A stretch of 41,665 nucleotides of DNA from Polynucleobacter meluiroseus (GCA_945879115.1 CAMDUR010000017.1:1-41665), one strand, 5' to 3'; positions 16,070 to 24,800 are shown, counted from the stretch's first letter. Numbers and translations are program-made. The notes: generated by a model not told the origin, from the sequence alone.

Positions 16070-16099
16070 GAGAAAGTTAAAAAGTTACTTTTTCTTAAA
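16065..16099. terminator. Convergent terminator spanning the gabD and trmB stop codons
   Basis: A 13-base stem, TTTAAGAGAAAGT at 16065-16077 against ACTTTTTCTTAAA at 16087-16099, has one G:T wobble and a nine-base loop. It includes both stop codons of the two converging genes. T-rich arms on either strand suggest bidirectional termination, although the stem is AT-rich. Confidence 0.5.
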
Positions 16100-16906
16100 C
16101 ACCAAGTCCCACACACCATGACCTAATCGGATGCCTCGGTTTTCAAACTTGGTTATGGGACGGTAGCTTGGCCTCTCCGAATAAGCCCCCTCTAAAGATC
16201 CTGTATTTTGCAAACTAGGCTCCGCTGATAGCACTTCCATCATCTGCTCGGCATACTCCTGCCAATCAGTTGCTAGATGCCAATACCCTCCTGGTTTAAT
16301 CCTACTGGCTAATAAAGCGGCAAATTCTGGCTGAATTAAGCGTCTCTTGTTATGGCGCTTTTTATGCCATGGATCTGGAAAATAAACGTGAACACCATCT
16401 AAATAATTTTCAGGGATCATGTTCTGCACTACTTCTACTGCATCGTGACGTATTAAACGCAAATTCGTAATGCTTTGCTCACCAATGACTTTTAATAAAG
16501 CCCCAACGCCAGGCTCATGAACTTCAATGGCCAAGAAATCATCTTCTGATCGAGCTTGAGCAATCTTGGCAGTGGTCTCACCCATACCAAAACCAATCTC
16601 TAAAATCTTGGGGCGTGTGTTTGTACTTGTTATAGATTTAGGAGTATCTGTTGATTGAAAAGCTTTCCCCCAATCAATCGCTTGGCCTGTATAAGGCAAT
16701 AAAAATTGTGGTCCCAGCGTTTCAATTGCTTTAGCTTGGCCGGGGGTTAAGCGGCCCGTTCTTAGAACAAATGATTTAATACGATTGAGGTAGTGCTCAC
16801 CGGCTGCGATTTTTTCAAGATCAGGTTTTGTATATAAGCGGTTTGCAGTGAGACTTGAATCTGAAATAGATTTCCCCTCTGAATCGTTTTTTTTATTCTC
16901 TGACAT
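16085..16906 (-). CDS. trmB: tRNA (guanine-46-N7)-methyltransferase
   Basis: SAM-dependent methylation of G46 in the tRNA variable loop. The 273 residues have an extended hydrophilic N-terminus of about 50, then [31 protein letters not shown] (SAM-binding motif), [10 protein letters not shown], and the family signature [22 protein letters not shown]; the end has [17 protein letters not shown]. These are all TrmB features. It is 15 bases downstream of uppP on the same strand and probably cotranscribed. It converges with gabD. Confidence 0.96.
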   Translation of the reverse strand: MSENKKNDSEGKSISDSSLTANRLYTKPDLEKIAAGEHYLNRIKSFVLRTGRLTPGQAKAIETLGPQFLLPYTGQAIDWGKAFQSTDTPKSITSTNTRPKILEIGFGMGETTAKIAQARSEDDFLAIEVHEPGVGALLKVIGEQSITNLRLIRHDAVEVVQNMIPENYLDGVHVYFPDPWHKKRHNKRRLIQPEFAALLASRIKPGGYWHLATDWQEYAEQMMEVLSAEPSLQNTGSLEGAYSERPSYRPITKFENRGIRLGHGVWDLVFKKK

Positions 16907-16921
16907 ACTTTTGTTATTAAA

Positions 16922-17809
16922 TTATTGAGACCACTGCACAGTACCAGTCCAGGCCGTTAACAGAACAATCACGCCGAAAACAATTCGGTACCATGCAAAC
17001 ATGGTGAAGTCATGCGTGGCTACATAACGAATCAACCAACGAATACAAGCATAAGCTGAAATAAATGAAACGACAAAGCCAATGCCTAAGGCTGGGCCAA
17101 ATGTAGTCCAGGTCGCACCACCGTCAGCGCTGATATCACTTAGAACACCCCGCAATTTAAACAACTCATATACAGTAGCTGCTGAGATGACAGGAACTGC
17201 TAAGAAAAAAGAAAACTCAGTAGCTACATGGCGAGGCAAACCAAACACCATGCCACCAATGATCGTAGCGCCTGAGCGTGATGTGCCAGGAATTAAAGCA
17301 GCGCACTGAGCCAAGCCTACTTTGAATGCATCTTGCCAACGCAAATCATCCACACTCTGAATACTCGTGCTAGTTAAAAAAGAATCAGATAGTTGCGCTG
17401 TTATTCGCTTCTGTCTTGCTTCTACCCAAAAGATAATTAATCCACCAACAATAAAAGCTGTAGCAACAGGTATCGGTGAGAAAAGCGCAGCCTTAATATA
17501 TTTACCAAATAGCAAAGCCAAAATAACCGCTGGAATCGTGGCTACTATGATGTTGATAGCAAAGCGCTGAGAAACTCTTCTGGTGAATAAGCCGGATAAG
17601 ACACTCACAAGTCGCTGACGATATTCCCAGCAAACTGCCAAAATTGCGCCAAACTGAATAATGACAACGAAGGCTTTGCCTTTTTCGTCATTAAAGTCGA
17701 GCAAGTCACTCGCTAAGATCAAATGACCTGTCGATGAAATAGGCAAAAACTCAGTGAAGCCCTCCACCAAGCCCAAAATAACTGCTTTAAGTATTAAGTA
17801 GATATCCAT
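16922..17809 (-). CDS. uppP: Undecaprenyl-diphosphatase UppP (BacA)
   Basis: Integral membrane enzyme that recycles undecaprenyl pyrophosphate to the monophosphate for peptidoglycan and O-antigen synthesis; it also gives bacitracin resistance. The 295 residues show the family's two signatures: [20 protein letters not shown] (about 13-32), with the catalytic glutamates, and [14 protein letters not shown] near residue 174. Several hydrophobic helices follow. The ATG at 17809 is preceded by GAGG. The untranslated stretch just upstream contains nested inverted repeats. Confidence 0.97.
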   Translation of the reverse strand: MDIYLILKAVILGLVEGFTEFLPISSTGHLILASDLLDFNDEKGKAFVVIIQFGAILAVCWEYRQRLVSVLSGLFTRRVSQRFAINIIVATIPAVILALLFGKYIKAALFSPIPVATAFIVGGLIIFWVEARQKRITAQLSDSFLTSTSIQSVDDLRWQDAFKVGLAQCAALIPGTSRSGATIIGGMVFGLPRHVATEFSFFLAVPVISAATVYELFKLRGVLSDISADGGATWTTFGPALGIGFVVSFISAYACIRWLIRYVATHDFTMFAWYRIVFGVIVLLTAWTGTVQWSQ

Positions 17810-17822
17810 AGCCTCATGATAA

Positions 17823-17882
17823 AGGGCTTAGATGAACCACCCCTGAATTTACAGTTCTGCTTAAAAGTCAGGTTTAAGCCCT
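17823..17882 (-). promoter_or_regulatory. Nested inverted repeats before the uppP start
   Basis: An outer pair AGGGCTTA (17823-17830) and TAAGCCCT (17875-17882) encloses an inner pair CCTGA (17841-17845) and TCAGG (17868-17872). On the minus strand this would form a stem in the uppP leader about 13 bases before the start codon, right next to the GAGG ribosome binding site. It matches no riboswitch class I know, so only the symmetry is claimed. Confidence 0.4.
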
Positions 17883-17909
17883 AAATTCGTGAAAAATTAG
17901 AGTTTATCC

Positions 17910-17920
17910 TTGCAAATCTA
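17910..17920 (+). repeat. Direct repeat, left copy (TTGCAAATCTA)
   Basis: Eleven bases identical to those at 19125-19135, the two copies bracketing the AAA ATPase gene. This may be the footprint of an insertion or chance in AT-rich flanks. Confidence 0.4.
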
Positions 17921-17938
17921 GTATTGTGGTTCCATAAT
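17910..17938 (+). promoter_or_regulatory. Candidate promoter of the AAA ATPase gene
   Basis: TTGCAA (17910-17915), 17 bases, then CATAAT (17933-17938). The spacing is ideal and the boxes are close to consensus. Transcription would begin at or next to the ATG at 17946, giving a nearly leaderless message. The -35 box lies inside the direct repeat. Confidence 0.4.
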
Positions 17939-17945
17939 TGCAAGG

Positions 17946-19115
17946 ATGTTTACCAGAAAACTATTTAAAACACTCGAAAGTGCAGTCAAACAGTTTCCTG
18001 CTGTTGCCCTTCTAGGGCCAAGGCAGGTTGGCAAGACAACGCTTGCCTTTGAATTAAAAAAGCATTTTTCAGACTCTATATATCTCGATCTAGAGTCTGA
18101 GCAGGATCTAGCCAAACTCAATCAACCTGAGCTTTATCTTAAAGAGCACACAGATAAGTTAGTCATCCTGGATGAAGTCCATAGAGCGCCGGGATTATTC
18201 CCCATTTTACGAGGGCTGATTGATAGCCAAAAAAGAGCTGGTAAGAAAACTAGTCAATATCTTTTACTTGGTTCCGCTTCCCCCGATCTTCTTAAGCAAT
18301 CTGGTGAAAGTTTGGCTGGGAGAATTGCTTATTTGGAATTAACTCCATTGCTGGCATCAGAGATTGAGCCAAAAGATATGGAGTCTTTATGGCTAAGAGG
18401 CGGATTTCCAGATAGTTTTTTAGCCGACTCGGAAGAGCAAAGTGTTTTGTGGCGCCAAAACTTTATAAGAACATACTTAGAGAGAGATGTCCCCCAATTT
18501 GCCCCTAGGATCAGCACAGAAACTTTACGTCGTTTTTGGGGCATGCTTTCAAATGCACAAGGCACTCTCATCAACGTGGCTCAACTGGCTGGTAACTTAG
18601 GCATTGATCAAAAAACAGCTCAATCTTATATGGATCTTTTAATAGATTTATTGATGGTTAGAAAGTTGCAACCTTGGCACAATAATATCGGCAAAAGGCT
18701 AGTTAAAAGTCCAAAGGTTTATGTCAGGGATAGTGGCTTAGTTCACTCTTTGCTTAGTATTTCTAATAAAGAAGCCTTGCTATCACATCCAATTATTGGT
18801 CAAAGTTGGGAAGCCTTCATCATTGAAAATTTAACAGCCACCTTACCCAATGGCGCAATCCCCTATTTTTATAAAACCAGCGGCGGTGCGGAAATTGATT
18901 TAATCATTGCATGGCCTAATCAAGAAATTTGGGCCATTGAAATTAAACGCAGCCTTCAACCAAAGGTTGAAAAGGGTTTTCATCAAGCATGTATAGATCT
19001 TGAGCCAAAGAAAAAATTTGTTGTTTATGCAGGTCAAGAAAGATTTAGCTTAGGTCATGATGTCGAGGCAATCTCTCTTCTCGATCTTTCTAATGAAATT
19101 AAAAAGCATGTTTAA
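17946..19115 (+). CDS. AAA_14/DUF4143 family ATPase of unknown role
   Basis: A 389-residue protein: an N-terminal AAA domain with Walker A GPRQVGKTT (about 24-32) and Walker B-like LVILDEVHRAP (about 73-83), then GSASPDLLKQSGESLAGR (sensor region), and the C-terminal DUF4143 domain with RTYLERDVPQ, a winged-helix-like middle (LAGNLGIDQKTAQSYMDLL), and a nuclease-like end: GGAEIDLIIAWPNQEIWAIEIKRS, resembling the D..ExK core of PD-(D/E)XK folds. Such genes are widespread, patchily distributed and often moved; their job is unknown. It stands alone, flanked by direct repeats, converging with the permease gene. Confidence 0.88.
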   Translation: MFTRKLFKTLESAVKQFPAVALLGPRQVGKTTLAFELKKHFSDSIYLDLESEQDLAKLNQPELYLKEHTDKLVILDEVHRAPGLFPILRGLIDSQKRAGKKTSQYLLLGSASPDLLKQSGESLAGRIAYLELTPLLASEIEPKDMESLWLRGGFPDSFLADSEEQSVLWRQNFIRTYLERDVPQFAPRISTETLRRFWGMLSNAQGTLINVAQLAGNLGIDQKTAQSYMDLLIDLLMVRKLQPWHNNIGKRLVKSPKVYVRDSGLVHSLLSISNKEALLSHPIIGQSWEAFIIENLTATLPNGAIPYFYKTSGGAEIDLIIAWPNQEIWAIEIKRSLQPKVEKGFHQACIDLEPKKKFVVYAGQERFSLGHDVEAISLLDLSNEIKKHV

Positions 19116-19118
19116 TTC

Positions 19119-19135
19119 TAGATTTTGCAAATCTA
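19119..19135 (+). terminator. Small hairpin after the AAA ATPase gene
   Basis: TAGATTT-TGC-AAATCTA forms a perfect seven-base stem four bases after the stop codon. It lacks a good T run and overlaps the right direct repeat. Possible weak terminator. Confidence 0.3.
19125..19135 (+). repeat. Direct repeat, right copy (TTGCAAATCTA)
   Basis: Same 11 bases and orientation as 17910-17920. This copy also forms one arm of a small hairpin, so its repetition may partly be coincidence. Confidence 0.4.
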
Positions 19136-19157
19136 AATTTACACAAAGTTATTAGAC

Positions 19158-20378
19158 CTACTCATACCTCAATGCTTGTATCGGCTGCATAGCAGCAGCT
19201 TTGCGGGCTGGGTAGTAGCCAAAGAAAATACCAATCATGGCCGAGAAACCAACAGCCAACAGAATCGGAAATATAGTGAGCTCTACTCGCCAACCCGCTA
19301 AGTTTTCAACCAACCAAGTGCCAAACGCACCAAAAAGAATGCCTAACACTCCGCCAATTGTGGATAAGGTAATAGCTTCCACCAAGAACTGACTCAAAAT
19401 ATCTTTAGCCCTTGCACCTACAGCTAAACGTAAACCAATCTCTCGAGTTCTTTCTGTGACAGAAACCAACATGATGTTCATGATGCCAATGCCACCCACT
19501 AATAAACTAACTGAAGCAACAGCTGCCAATAATATCGACATGACTTTACTAGCGGCTTCTTGGGCTTGTAGTATTTCTGTCAGATTACGTAATGAGAAGT
19601 CATCTGGAGTATTGGGTGCTAAGCGATGACGTTGCCTTAGCAACTCTCTCACTTTATCTTCAGCCTCCTTCATATCCACGCCATCACGAGACTTAATGAA
19701 GATCGAGCTAACACGTCCAATACGTCCTTGTAAGGCACCAAATATTTTGTTTCTGGCAGTGGATAAAGGCATGATCACAATGTCATCCTGATCTTGCCCC
19801 ATCATGCTTTGGCCTTTTCTTTCTAAAAGGCCGATGACGGTAAAAGGCACGCCTCTTACGCGAATAATTTGATCTACTGGATCTGTTTCGCCAAAAAGTT
19901 CACGTGAGACTGTTTGTCCAATAATTGCCACTTTGCCAGAACTTGATAATTCACCAAATTCAAACATGCGTCCACTGACTAAATTCCAATCACGTGCCTC
20001 AAAATATTCTGGAGTTGCACCAACGATGGATGCCAACCAATTGGTATTACCCCAAACAATTTGACCACTGCCACGTTGCGTTGGTGCAGCTACCTGAATC
20101 TCAGGTATCTCCCGCATGACAGCCCAAGCATCATCTTCCACTAAGGTTTGTGCAGTTCCCGTACCACCGCGCACACCTGCAGTGGTCACTGAACCAGCCC
20201 AAAGAATCATCAAATTAGAACCAAGACCTGCAATTTGTTCTTTTACTTTTGCCTGCGCGCCACTACCTACAGCCACCATCACAATCACAGCGCCCACACC
20301 AATGATGATGCCCAGCATCGTTAAGCCTGAACGTAACTTATTAATCTTAAGTGCTTGAAGAGCGATGAGTAGATTCAC
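19158..20378 (-). CDS. MacB-type ABC transporter permease
   Basis: Inner-membrane permease of a tripartite exporter. The 406 residues open with an amphipathic start, a first helix LRSGLTMLGIIIGVGAVIVM (about 16-35), a large periplasmic domain (about 45-275) with VSGRMFEFGE and QTVSRELFGE, and three helices at about 280-400 (LLVGGIGIMNIMLVSVTERTREIGL, then a second and third). This is the MacB/FtsX pattern. The ATPase is encoded separately, overlapping it by four bases, unlike the fused E. coli MacB. It ends LRYE, as usual in this family. The substrate (antibiotic, toxin, peptide or lipid) is not evident. Confidence 0.92.
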   Translation of the reverse strand: MNLLIALQALKINKLRSGLTMLGIIIGVGAVIVMVAVGSGAQAKVKEQIAGLGSNLMILWAGSVTTAGVRGGTGTAQTLVEDDAWAVMREIPEIQVAAPTQRGSGQIVWGNTNWLASIVGATPEYFEARDWNLVSGRMFEFGELSSSGKVAIIGQTVSRELFGETDPVDQIIRVRGVPFTVIGLLERKGQSMMGQDQDDIVIMPLSTARNKIFGALQGRIGRVSSIFIKSRDGVDMKEAEDKVRELLRQRHRLAPNTPDDFSLRNLTEILQAQEAASKVMSILLAAVASVSLLVGGIGIMNIMLVSVTERTREIGLRLAVGARAKDILSQFLVEAITLSTIGGVLGILFGAFGTWLVENLAGWRVELTIFPILLAVGFSAMIGIFFGYYPARKAAAMQPIQALRYE

Positions 20379-21145
20379 AGAGAATTATCTCCCTGTAATG
20401 TTTTGGGAAGCTTATCTAATGACTTTGTTGATTCTAAATTTCTAGGTGCATTTTTTTGATCAGCTAAAACTCGACCATCTTTAAAAGTGATGGTCCGGTT
20501 CGCGTAAGCTGCCACATCTTGTTCATGAGTCACGACCACCACAGTGATGCCCTGCTCATTTAAGTAAGTTAACAAGTCCATCACTTCGGCACTGGTTTTA
20601 GAGTCCAGCGCCCCAGTAGGCTCATCTGCCAAAATTAAATCAGGATCATTTACAAGAGCTCTTGCAATTGCCACACGTTGCTGCTGACCGCCTGAAAGCT
20701 GAGCGGGCGTGTTACTCAAACGCTCACCTAAACCAACCTGCTCTAAACGCTTTTTAGCATGCTCTAAGCGGTCTTGCTTTGTTAGACCTCCTAGATCTCC
20801 TTCACGAGCATAGAGCAAAGGTAATGCCACATTTTCTAGAGCTGAGGTTCTCGCTAAAAGATTGAACTGCTGAAATACAAAACCAATGCGACGATTGCGA
20901 AGATTGGCTAGGGCATTGCTGTCCAAAGTAGCAATATCTTCACCGGCAATCAAACAGCTACCAGTTGTTGGTTGGTCTAAACAACCAATCATATTCATGA
21001 ATGTTGATTTACCAGAACCTGAAGCCCCCACAATCGCTACAAACTCACCGCGCTGAATCTCTAAGGTGACATCATTGAGGGCGTGAACTAACTGCTCACC
21101 GACCCCATAGGTCTTCACTAGATGGCGAGCTTCGATAAATGACAT
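20375..21145 (-). CDS. MacB-type ABC transporter ATPase (LolD-like)
   Basis: Cytoplasmic nucleotide-binding subunit: about 256 residues from ATG 21145 (a TTG lies four codons upstream). It has Walker A GASGSGKST, Q-loop VFQQFNLLARTSALENV, signature LSGGQQQRVAIARAL, Walker B LILADEPTGALD, and the switch histidine in VVVTHEQ. The sequence is of the MacB/LolD class, with the DxxT...TLDSNALANLRNRRIGF stretch. It overlaps the permease by ATGA, so both are made together. The N-terminal MSFIEARHLVKTYG agrees with the ATG choice. Confidence 0.93.
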   Translation of the reverse strand: MSFIEARHLVKTYGVGEQLVHALNDVTLEIQRGEFVAIVGASGSGKSTFMNMIGCLDQPTTGSCLIAGEDIATLDSNALANLRNRRIGFVFQQFNLLARTSALENVALPLLYAREGDLGGLTKQDRLEHAKKRLEQVGLGERLSNTPAQLSGGQQQRVAIARALVNDPDLILADEPTGALDSKTSAEVMDLLTYLNEQGITVVVVTHEQDVAAYANRTITFKDGRVLADQKNAPRNLESTKSLDKLPKTLQGDNSL

Positions 21146-21172
21146 CTTAGTTAACAATAATGAATAAGATTT

Positions 21173-22477
21173 TTAGAAAAATCTCGGGCCACTTGGGCGA
21201 GCTGGACCAGCACTGCCGCCACCAGATTTTTGAAGACCAATAATGACCTGATCCCCAGCTTTTAGCTGACTTGCTCCATCTTGACCAAGTAATACTTCGC
21301 TGGCAGTTCCATCACTTAAACCCACTTGAATAGTTTTTTGGACTGGCATTTTCTTAAGGCCACCCTCTTCTAAAATCCAAACTTTACGAGTGATTGCTTT
21401 AGGAGCTCCTACATATGGCTTGGCTGAACTTTTATCTGCTGAAGGAGGAGTGGACTTATCTGATCTATTAGTTGGAGCTGCTTTAGTTGATTTAGCAGTA
21501 TTGGAATCTTTAGCATCATTCTTTATGCCCGCGTCGGCATCAGGCATCTTAAAGCGCAATGCAGAATTAGGTAAACGCAATACCTTTTCTTTTTGCTCAG
21601 TGATGATGCTGGTGTTTGCTGTCATGCCAGGCAATAGTTTTAAATCAGGATTGGTTGCACTTAGTAATACTGTATATGTCACTACGTTTTGCACGTTAAG
21701 TGGTGCCTTACGAACTTGCTTGACCTTGCTTTGGAAAGTCTGACCCGGAAAAGCATCCACCGTGAAACTGGCAGTCATGCCTTCCTGTATCCGCCCCACG
21801 TCAGCCTCATCAATCGATGTTTCTACTTGCATATCACTTAAATCTTGCGCAATGATGAATAGCTCTGGTGCCTGTAAGCTAGCAGCCACTGTTTGACCTC
21901 TCTCTACACTGCGCTTGACTACTACGCCATCTACAGGCGCTCTGATGACTGTGTCATCCAAAGCTTTTTTGGCCATCGCCAAAGAGGCTTTAGCGCTTTT
22001 AAAAGCACTAAAGGTTTGATCAAAAGCTGCTGGAGAAATGAATTTCTTATCAATTAGCTTTATATTATTTTCGTGATTACGATTAGCCAAAATGTAGTTG
22101 GCTTCTGCTTGCTCAAAACGAGCTTGCCACTCACGTGGATCAATGCGGGCAATCACCTGACCTTTTTTGACAACATCATTAAAGTCAACATAGATATCTT
22201 GCAACATGCCAGACACTTGAGTACCAACTTGAACTGATTTAACTGGATTTAAGGTACCACTAGCACTAATCATGACAGCCAGAGGGCCTTCTTCAACAGT
22301 GGCAGTTTTGTATTGTGGATCACTCCACCCCAATATTGAGGACAGTAACTTCCAGATAATGACCAAAACAACTAAGCTTAAAAAGCCATAGAAGCTTTTA
22401 CGAACCCATGCCCGCTCACTCACCCATTGACGGATGCTTTTTAAATACAAAAGACACTTGTTCCAGATGTTTCGCAT
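21173..22477 (-). CDS. MacA-like periplasmic adaptor (membrane fusion protein)
   Basis: A 434-residue adaptor joining the permease to an outer-membrane channel. A single membrane anchor is at about residues 29-50 (YGFLSLVVLVIIWKLLSSIL). The lipoyl half motif SVQVGTQVSGMLQDIYVDFN and the second half VIRAPVDGVVVKRSVERGQTV bracket a coiled-coil hairpin (about 105-170). The beta-barrel domain follows (VETSIDEADVGRI, DAFPGQTF). A proline/serine/lysine-rich linker at about 320-350 and a glycine/proline-rich end are unusual and probably flexible. It leads the three-gene operon; the TolC-like gene lies divergently. Confidence 0.9.
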   Translation of the reverse strand: MRNIWNKCLLYLKSIRQWVSERAWVRKSFYGFLSLVVLVIIWKLLSSILGWSDPQYKTATVEEGPLAVMISASGTLNPVKSVQVGTQVSGMLQDIYVDFNDVVKKGQVIARIDPREWQARFEQAEANYILANRNHENNIKLIDKKFISPAAFDQTFSAFKSAKASLAMAKKALDDTVIRAPVDGVVVKRSVERGQTVAASLQAPELFIIAQDLSDMQVETSIDEADVGRIQEGMTASFTVDAFPGQTFQSKVKQVRKAPLNVQNVVTYTVLLSATNPDLKLLPGMTANTSIITEQKEKVLRLPNSALRFKMPDADAGIKNDAKDSNTAKSTKAAPTNRSDKSTPPSADKSSAKPYVGAPKAITRKVWILEEGGLKKMPVQKTIQVGLSDGTASEVLLGQDGASQLKAGDQVIIGLQKSGGGSAGPARPSGPRFF

Positions 22478-22775
22478 GACTACTTTCTAAGGCTTTTAAG
22501 GACAGATTGCTTTATAACTTTCTATTGTGAATCAAAAAGGAAATTTTGTTTAAAAGTCTGATAATTAAATGGTTATTTAACTAGATTTCATTCAAAAAGA
22601 TACTTTTCTATAAAAAGTTGTTAAATATTTTTAACAAAGATCTAGGCATATGTAGCTTGTTTAACTAAGGGCTGTCATTGGGATCAATTAATATGGTGCT
22701 TATTAAGAAAAACCCTTTGTTATTAAACTTACCTAAAGATCTGCAAATCCATGCAGTTTGGTGGAAAATAGGCAC
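22478..22775. other. Divergent promoter region of the export system
   Basis: About 298 bases, AT-rich, between the adaptor and the TolC-like gene. It shows short dyads: GTTAAA-TATT-TTTAAC at 22620-22635 and CTTTT-CTATA-AAAAG near 22604-22618. Both transcription units must start here and might share a regulator site. No convincing -35/-10 pair was found. Confidence 0.5.
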
Positions 22776-24368
22776 ATGAAAGCAAAAAGCATGATGGATA
22801 CCGTATTACGCCCAAAACATAAGCAATTAGCTTTGCTACTTGCGTTGGCTTGGAGCGCGTCGCTCATGACGAGCCCATCGTTTTCGCAAGACAAGCCCCC
22901 TGTGATGATTGTGGAACCTAGTAAAGCAGCTACGAGTGTGATTACTCCCAATAGTGCAGCCAATGCATCTAGTGCAGCAAGTCCTAGTAGTTCAGCGAGT
23001 ATGGTTTCGAATATCCCTAATAAAGCCCCGGAAACGGATTTACTGAATCTTTACCGTCAAGCAGCCTTAAGCGATCCAACTTTTAGCGCAGCAAGATATA
23101 GCTTCATTGCTGGTAAAGAGAAAAAATGGCAAGGCCTATCAGTTTTATCACCTCAAGTGGTAGCAACCGGTAATGAAACCAAAAATGATTTTTACAGACA
23201 AACTCCAGCATTAGGATCAACAGATCTTAAAAGTCGTGGCTGGAACGTTAGACTGACTCAACCGATTTTTAGCTGGGACAAATGGGAGCAGTTTGGGCAA
23301 GGTAATTTGTATTCAGCTATAGCCGAAGCTCAATTCGCTGCTGCTGAGCAAGACTTAGTTCTGAGAGTGACCGAGGCCTACTTCAATGTGCTGAATGCTC
23401 AAGATTCATTGAATCTCAGCATAAATAAAAAAGCTCTTATTGGTGAACAGTTGGAACAAGCTAAGCGTAATTTTGAGGTGGGTACTTCAACTATTACAGA
23501 TACTCATGAAGCACAATCGCGTTATGACCTAGTGTTTGCTCAAGAATTAGCTGCAGAAGCAGATCTATTAATTAAGCGCAGCGCGCTCGAACAATTAACA
23601 GGTTCACAGATTGGTAACCTAAAAAGCTTAAGCGGTAATGCCAAAATTGAGGTTGTTGCTAAAGATCGCAAACTTAAACTCAAGGGTCATCAAAAATCTC
23701 AAAAGATCAATATTGAGACCGCTACTCAAGTTCAACCTGGCCAAACGATTCAAGACTGGGTCAAACAAGCTGAAGATGTTAGCTACAGCATTCTTGCGAG
23801 TAAGTTGACTTATGAAGTAGCTGCAAAAGACACAAAACGGGCTTATGCAGGTCATGCCCCAAGCGTTGATCTAGTAGCTCAACGGGGTTATAGCGACTCT
23901 GAAGGAGCTTTGGGTACTGAAGCGATAGCCTCATCAAAAACTTATTCAAATCAAGTGATTGTTCAAGTAACTGTTCCACTATTTTCTAGTGGATACACCC
24001 AATCAGTTGTGAGAGAAAAATCTGCCTTAGCCAGTAAGGCGCTTTCAGATTATGAAGCTAAGCGTCGTGAAGTTGCACAAGCTACTCGCCAAGCATACTT
24101 AGGCTTTAATAATGGTTTAGCTCAAGTCAAAGCTTATGAAGCAGCTGAAATATCAGCTCTAAGTGCGCTCGAATCAAACAAATTAGGTTACGAAGTTGGT
24201 GTGCGTATCAACATTGATGTCTTGAATGCTCAAGATACTTTGTTCACGACTCGCAGAGATTTATCTAAGGCGCGTTATGACACCATTCTGAATGGTCTTA
24301 AACTAAAGGCTCAAGCAGCAGTTCTTAGCGATGAGGATCTTGTGTCTGTAAATGTATTGTTGAAATAA
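22776..24368 (+). CDS. TolC-family outer-membrane channel protein
   Basis: Outer-membrane efflux protein of about 530 residues. The start is ATG 22776 (a TTG lies six codons upstream); its signal peptide ends near SPSFSQ. An alanine/serine-rich stretch (about 45-80) precedes DLLNLYRQAALSDPTFSAARYSF, a common TolC N-terminus. The duplicated coiled-coil core contains RVTEAYFNVLNAQDSLNL (first repeat) and RQAYLGFNNGLAQVKAYEAA (second), as well as GYEVGVRINIDVLNAQDTLF. It should complete the MacAB-like exporter transcribed away on the other strand. The end is followed by a clear terminator. Confidence 0.9.
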   Translation: MKAKSMMDTVLRPKHKQLALLLALAWSASLMTSPSFSQDKPPVMIVEPSKAATSVITPNSAANASSAASPSSSASMVSNIPNKAPETDLLNLYRQAALSDPTFSAARYSFIAGKEKKWQGLSVLSPQVVATGNETKNDFYRQTPALGSTDLKSRGWNVRLTQPIFSWDKWEQFGQGNLYSAIAEAQFAAAEQDLVLRVTEAYFNVLNAQDSLNLSINKKALIGEQLEQAKRNFEVGTSTITDTHEAQSRYDLVFAQELAAEADLLIKRSALEQLTGSQIGNLKSLSGNAKIEVVAKDRKLKLKGHQKSQKINIETATQVQPGQTIQDWVKQAEDVSYSILASKLTYEVAAKDTKRAYAGHAPSVDLVAQRGYSDSEGALGTEAIASSKTYSNQVIVQVTVPLFSSGYTQSVVREKSALASKALSDYEAKRREVAQATRQAYLGFNNGLAQVKAYEAAEISALSALESNKLGYEVGVRINIDVLNAQDTLFTTRRDLSKARYDTILNGLKLKAQAAVLSDEDLVSVNVLLK

Positions 24369-24406
24369 GAAAAAATACAACAATCATTTTTCAGATTTCT
24401 AGAATA

Positions 24407-24445
24407 AAAAAGCCAGGTACGTTTTAACTTCACCTGGCTTTTTTA
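24407..24445 (+). terminator. Intrinsic terminator after the TolC-like gene
   Basis: AAAAAAGCCAGGT, a 13-base loop, then ACCTGGCTTTTTT: a 13-base perfect stem with a T6 run, 39 bases after the stop codon. It also could stop transcripts on the minus strand from the DUF1640 gene. Confidence 0.92.
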
Positions 24446-24476
24446 TGGATAACGAAGATATATTGAGAGCTTGATC

Positions 24477-24740
24477 TCAACTTCCATGAAAAGATAAAAC
24501 AACGCTCAAGCAAAGTCCCATCTGAATGAACGATAAACCCACCATCCACTTGATCAAATCGTTTTTCATAACCCCTTGAGAGTGCAGCAACTTTGACTCT
24601 AAAAGATGTAAATCTGTTTTTGTGGCTAAATGTTCAAAAGAATCTCTCACAGCCTCAGTCATCCCATCAGCATGAGCAACAGGAATACCAACGCCAGTTA
24701 ATTTCTTTTTGAATTTGAGGGTATCAAATGGGAATGTCAT
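24477..24740 (-). CDS. Small DUF1640 coiled-coil membrane protein
   Basis: An 87-residue protein: FDTLKFKKKLTGVGIPVAHADGM, then RDSFEHLATKTDLHLLESKL (coiled coil), then a C-terminal membrane helix (IKWMVGLSFIQMGLCLSVVL, about 63-82). This order is that of DUF1640 proteins, whose bacterial function is not known; related eukaryotic proteins sit in mitochondria. In bacteria they are often found as isolated genes or next to restriction or toxin genes, but here the neighbour is tex. It starts at ATG 24740. Confidence 0.75.
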   Translation of the reverse strand: MTFPFDTLKFKKKLTGVGIPVAHADGMTEAVRDSFEHLATKTDLHLLESKLLHSQGVMKNDLIKWMVGLSFIQMGLCLSVVLSFHGS

Positions 24741-24800
24741 ACAAAAATTTATAATGAGATTAATAAGCTCTCATCATAAAGCAATCAGTAACCTTCTTAT

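Noticed and set aside
17946..19115. AAA ATPase as part of a toxin-antitoxin or defence pair
   Set aside because: The gene stands alone, with converging and diverging housekeeping-type neighbours; no partner gene is present.
20480..20500. GGTTCG-like box suggesting a tRNA
   Set aside because: It lies in the ABC ATPase coding sequence and no cloverleaf can be formed around it.
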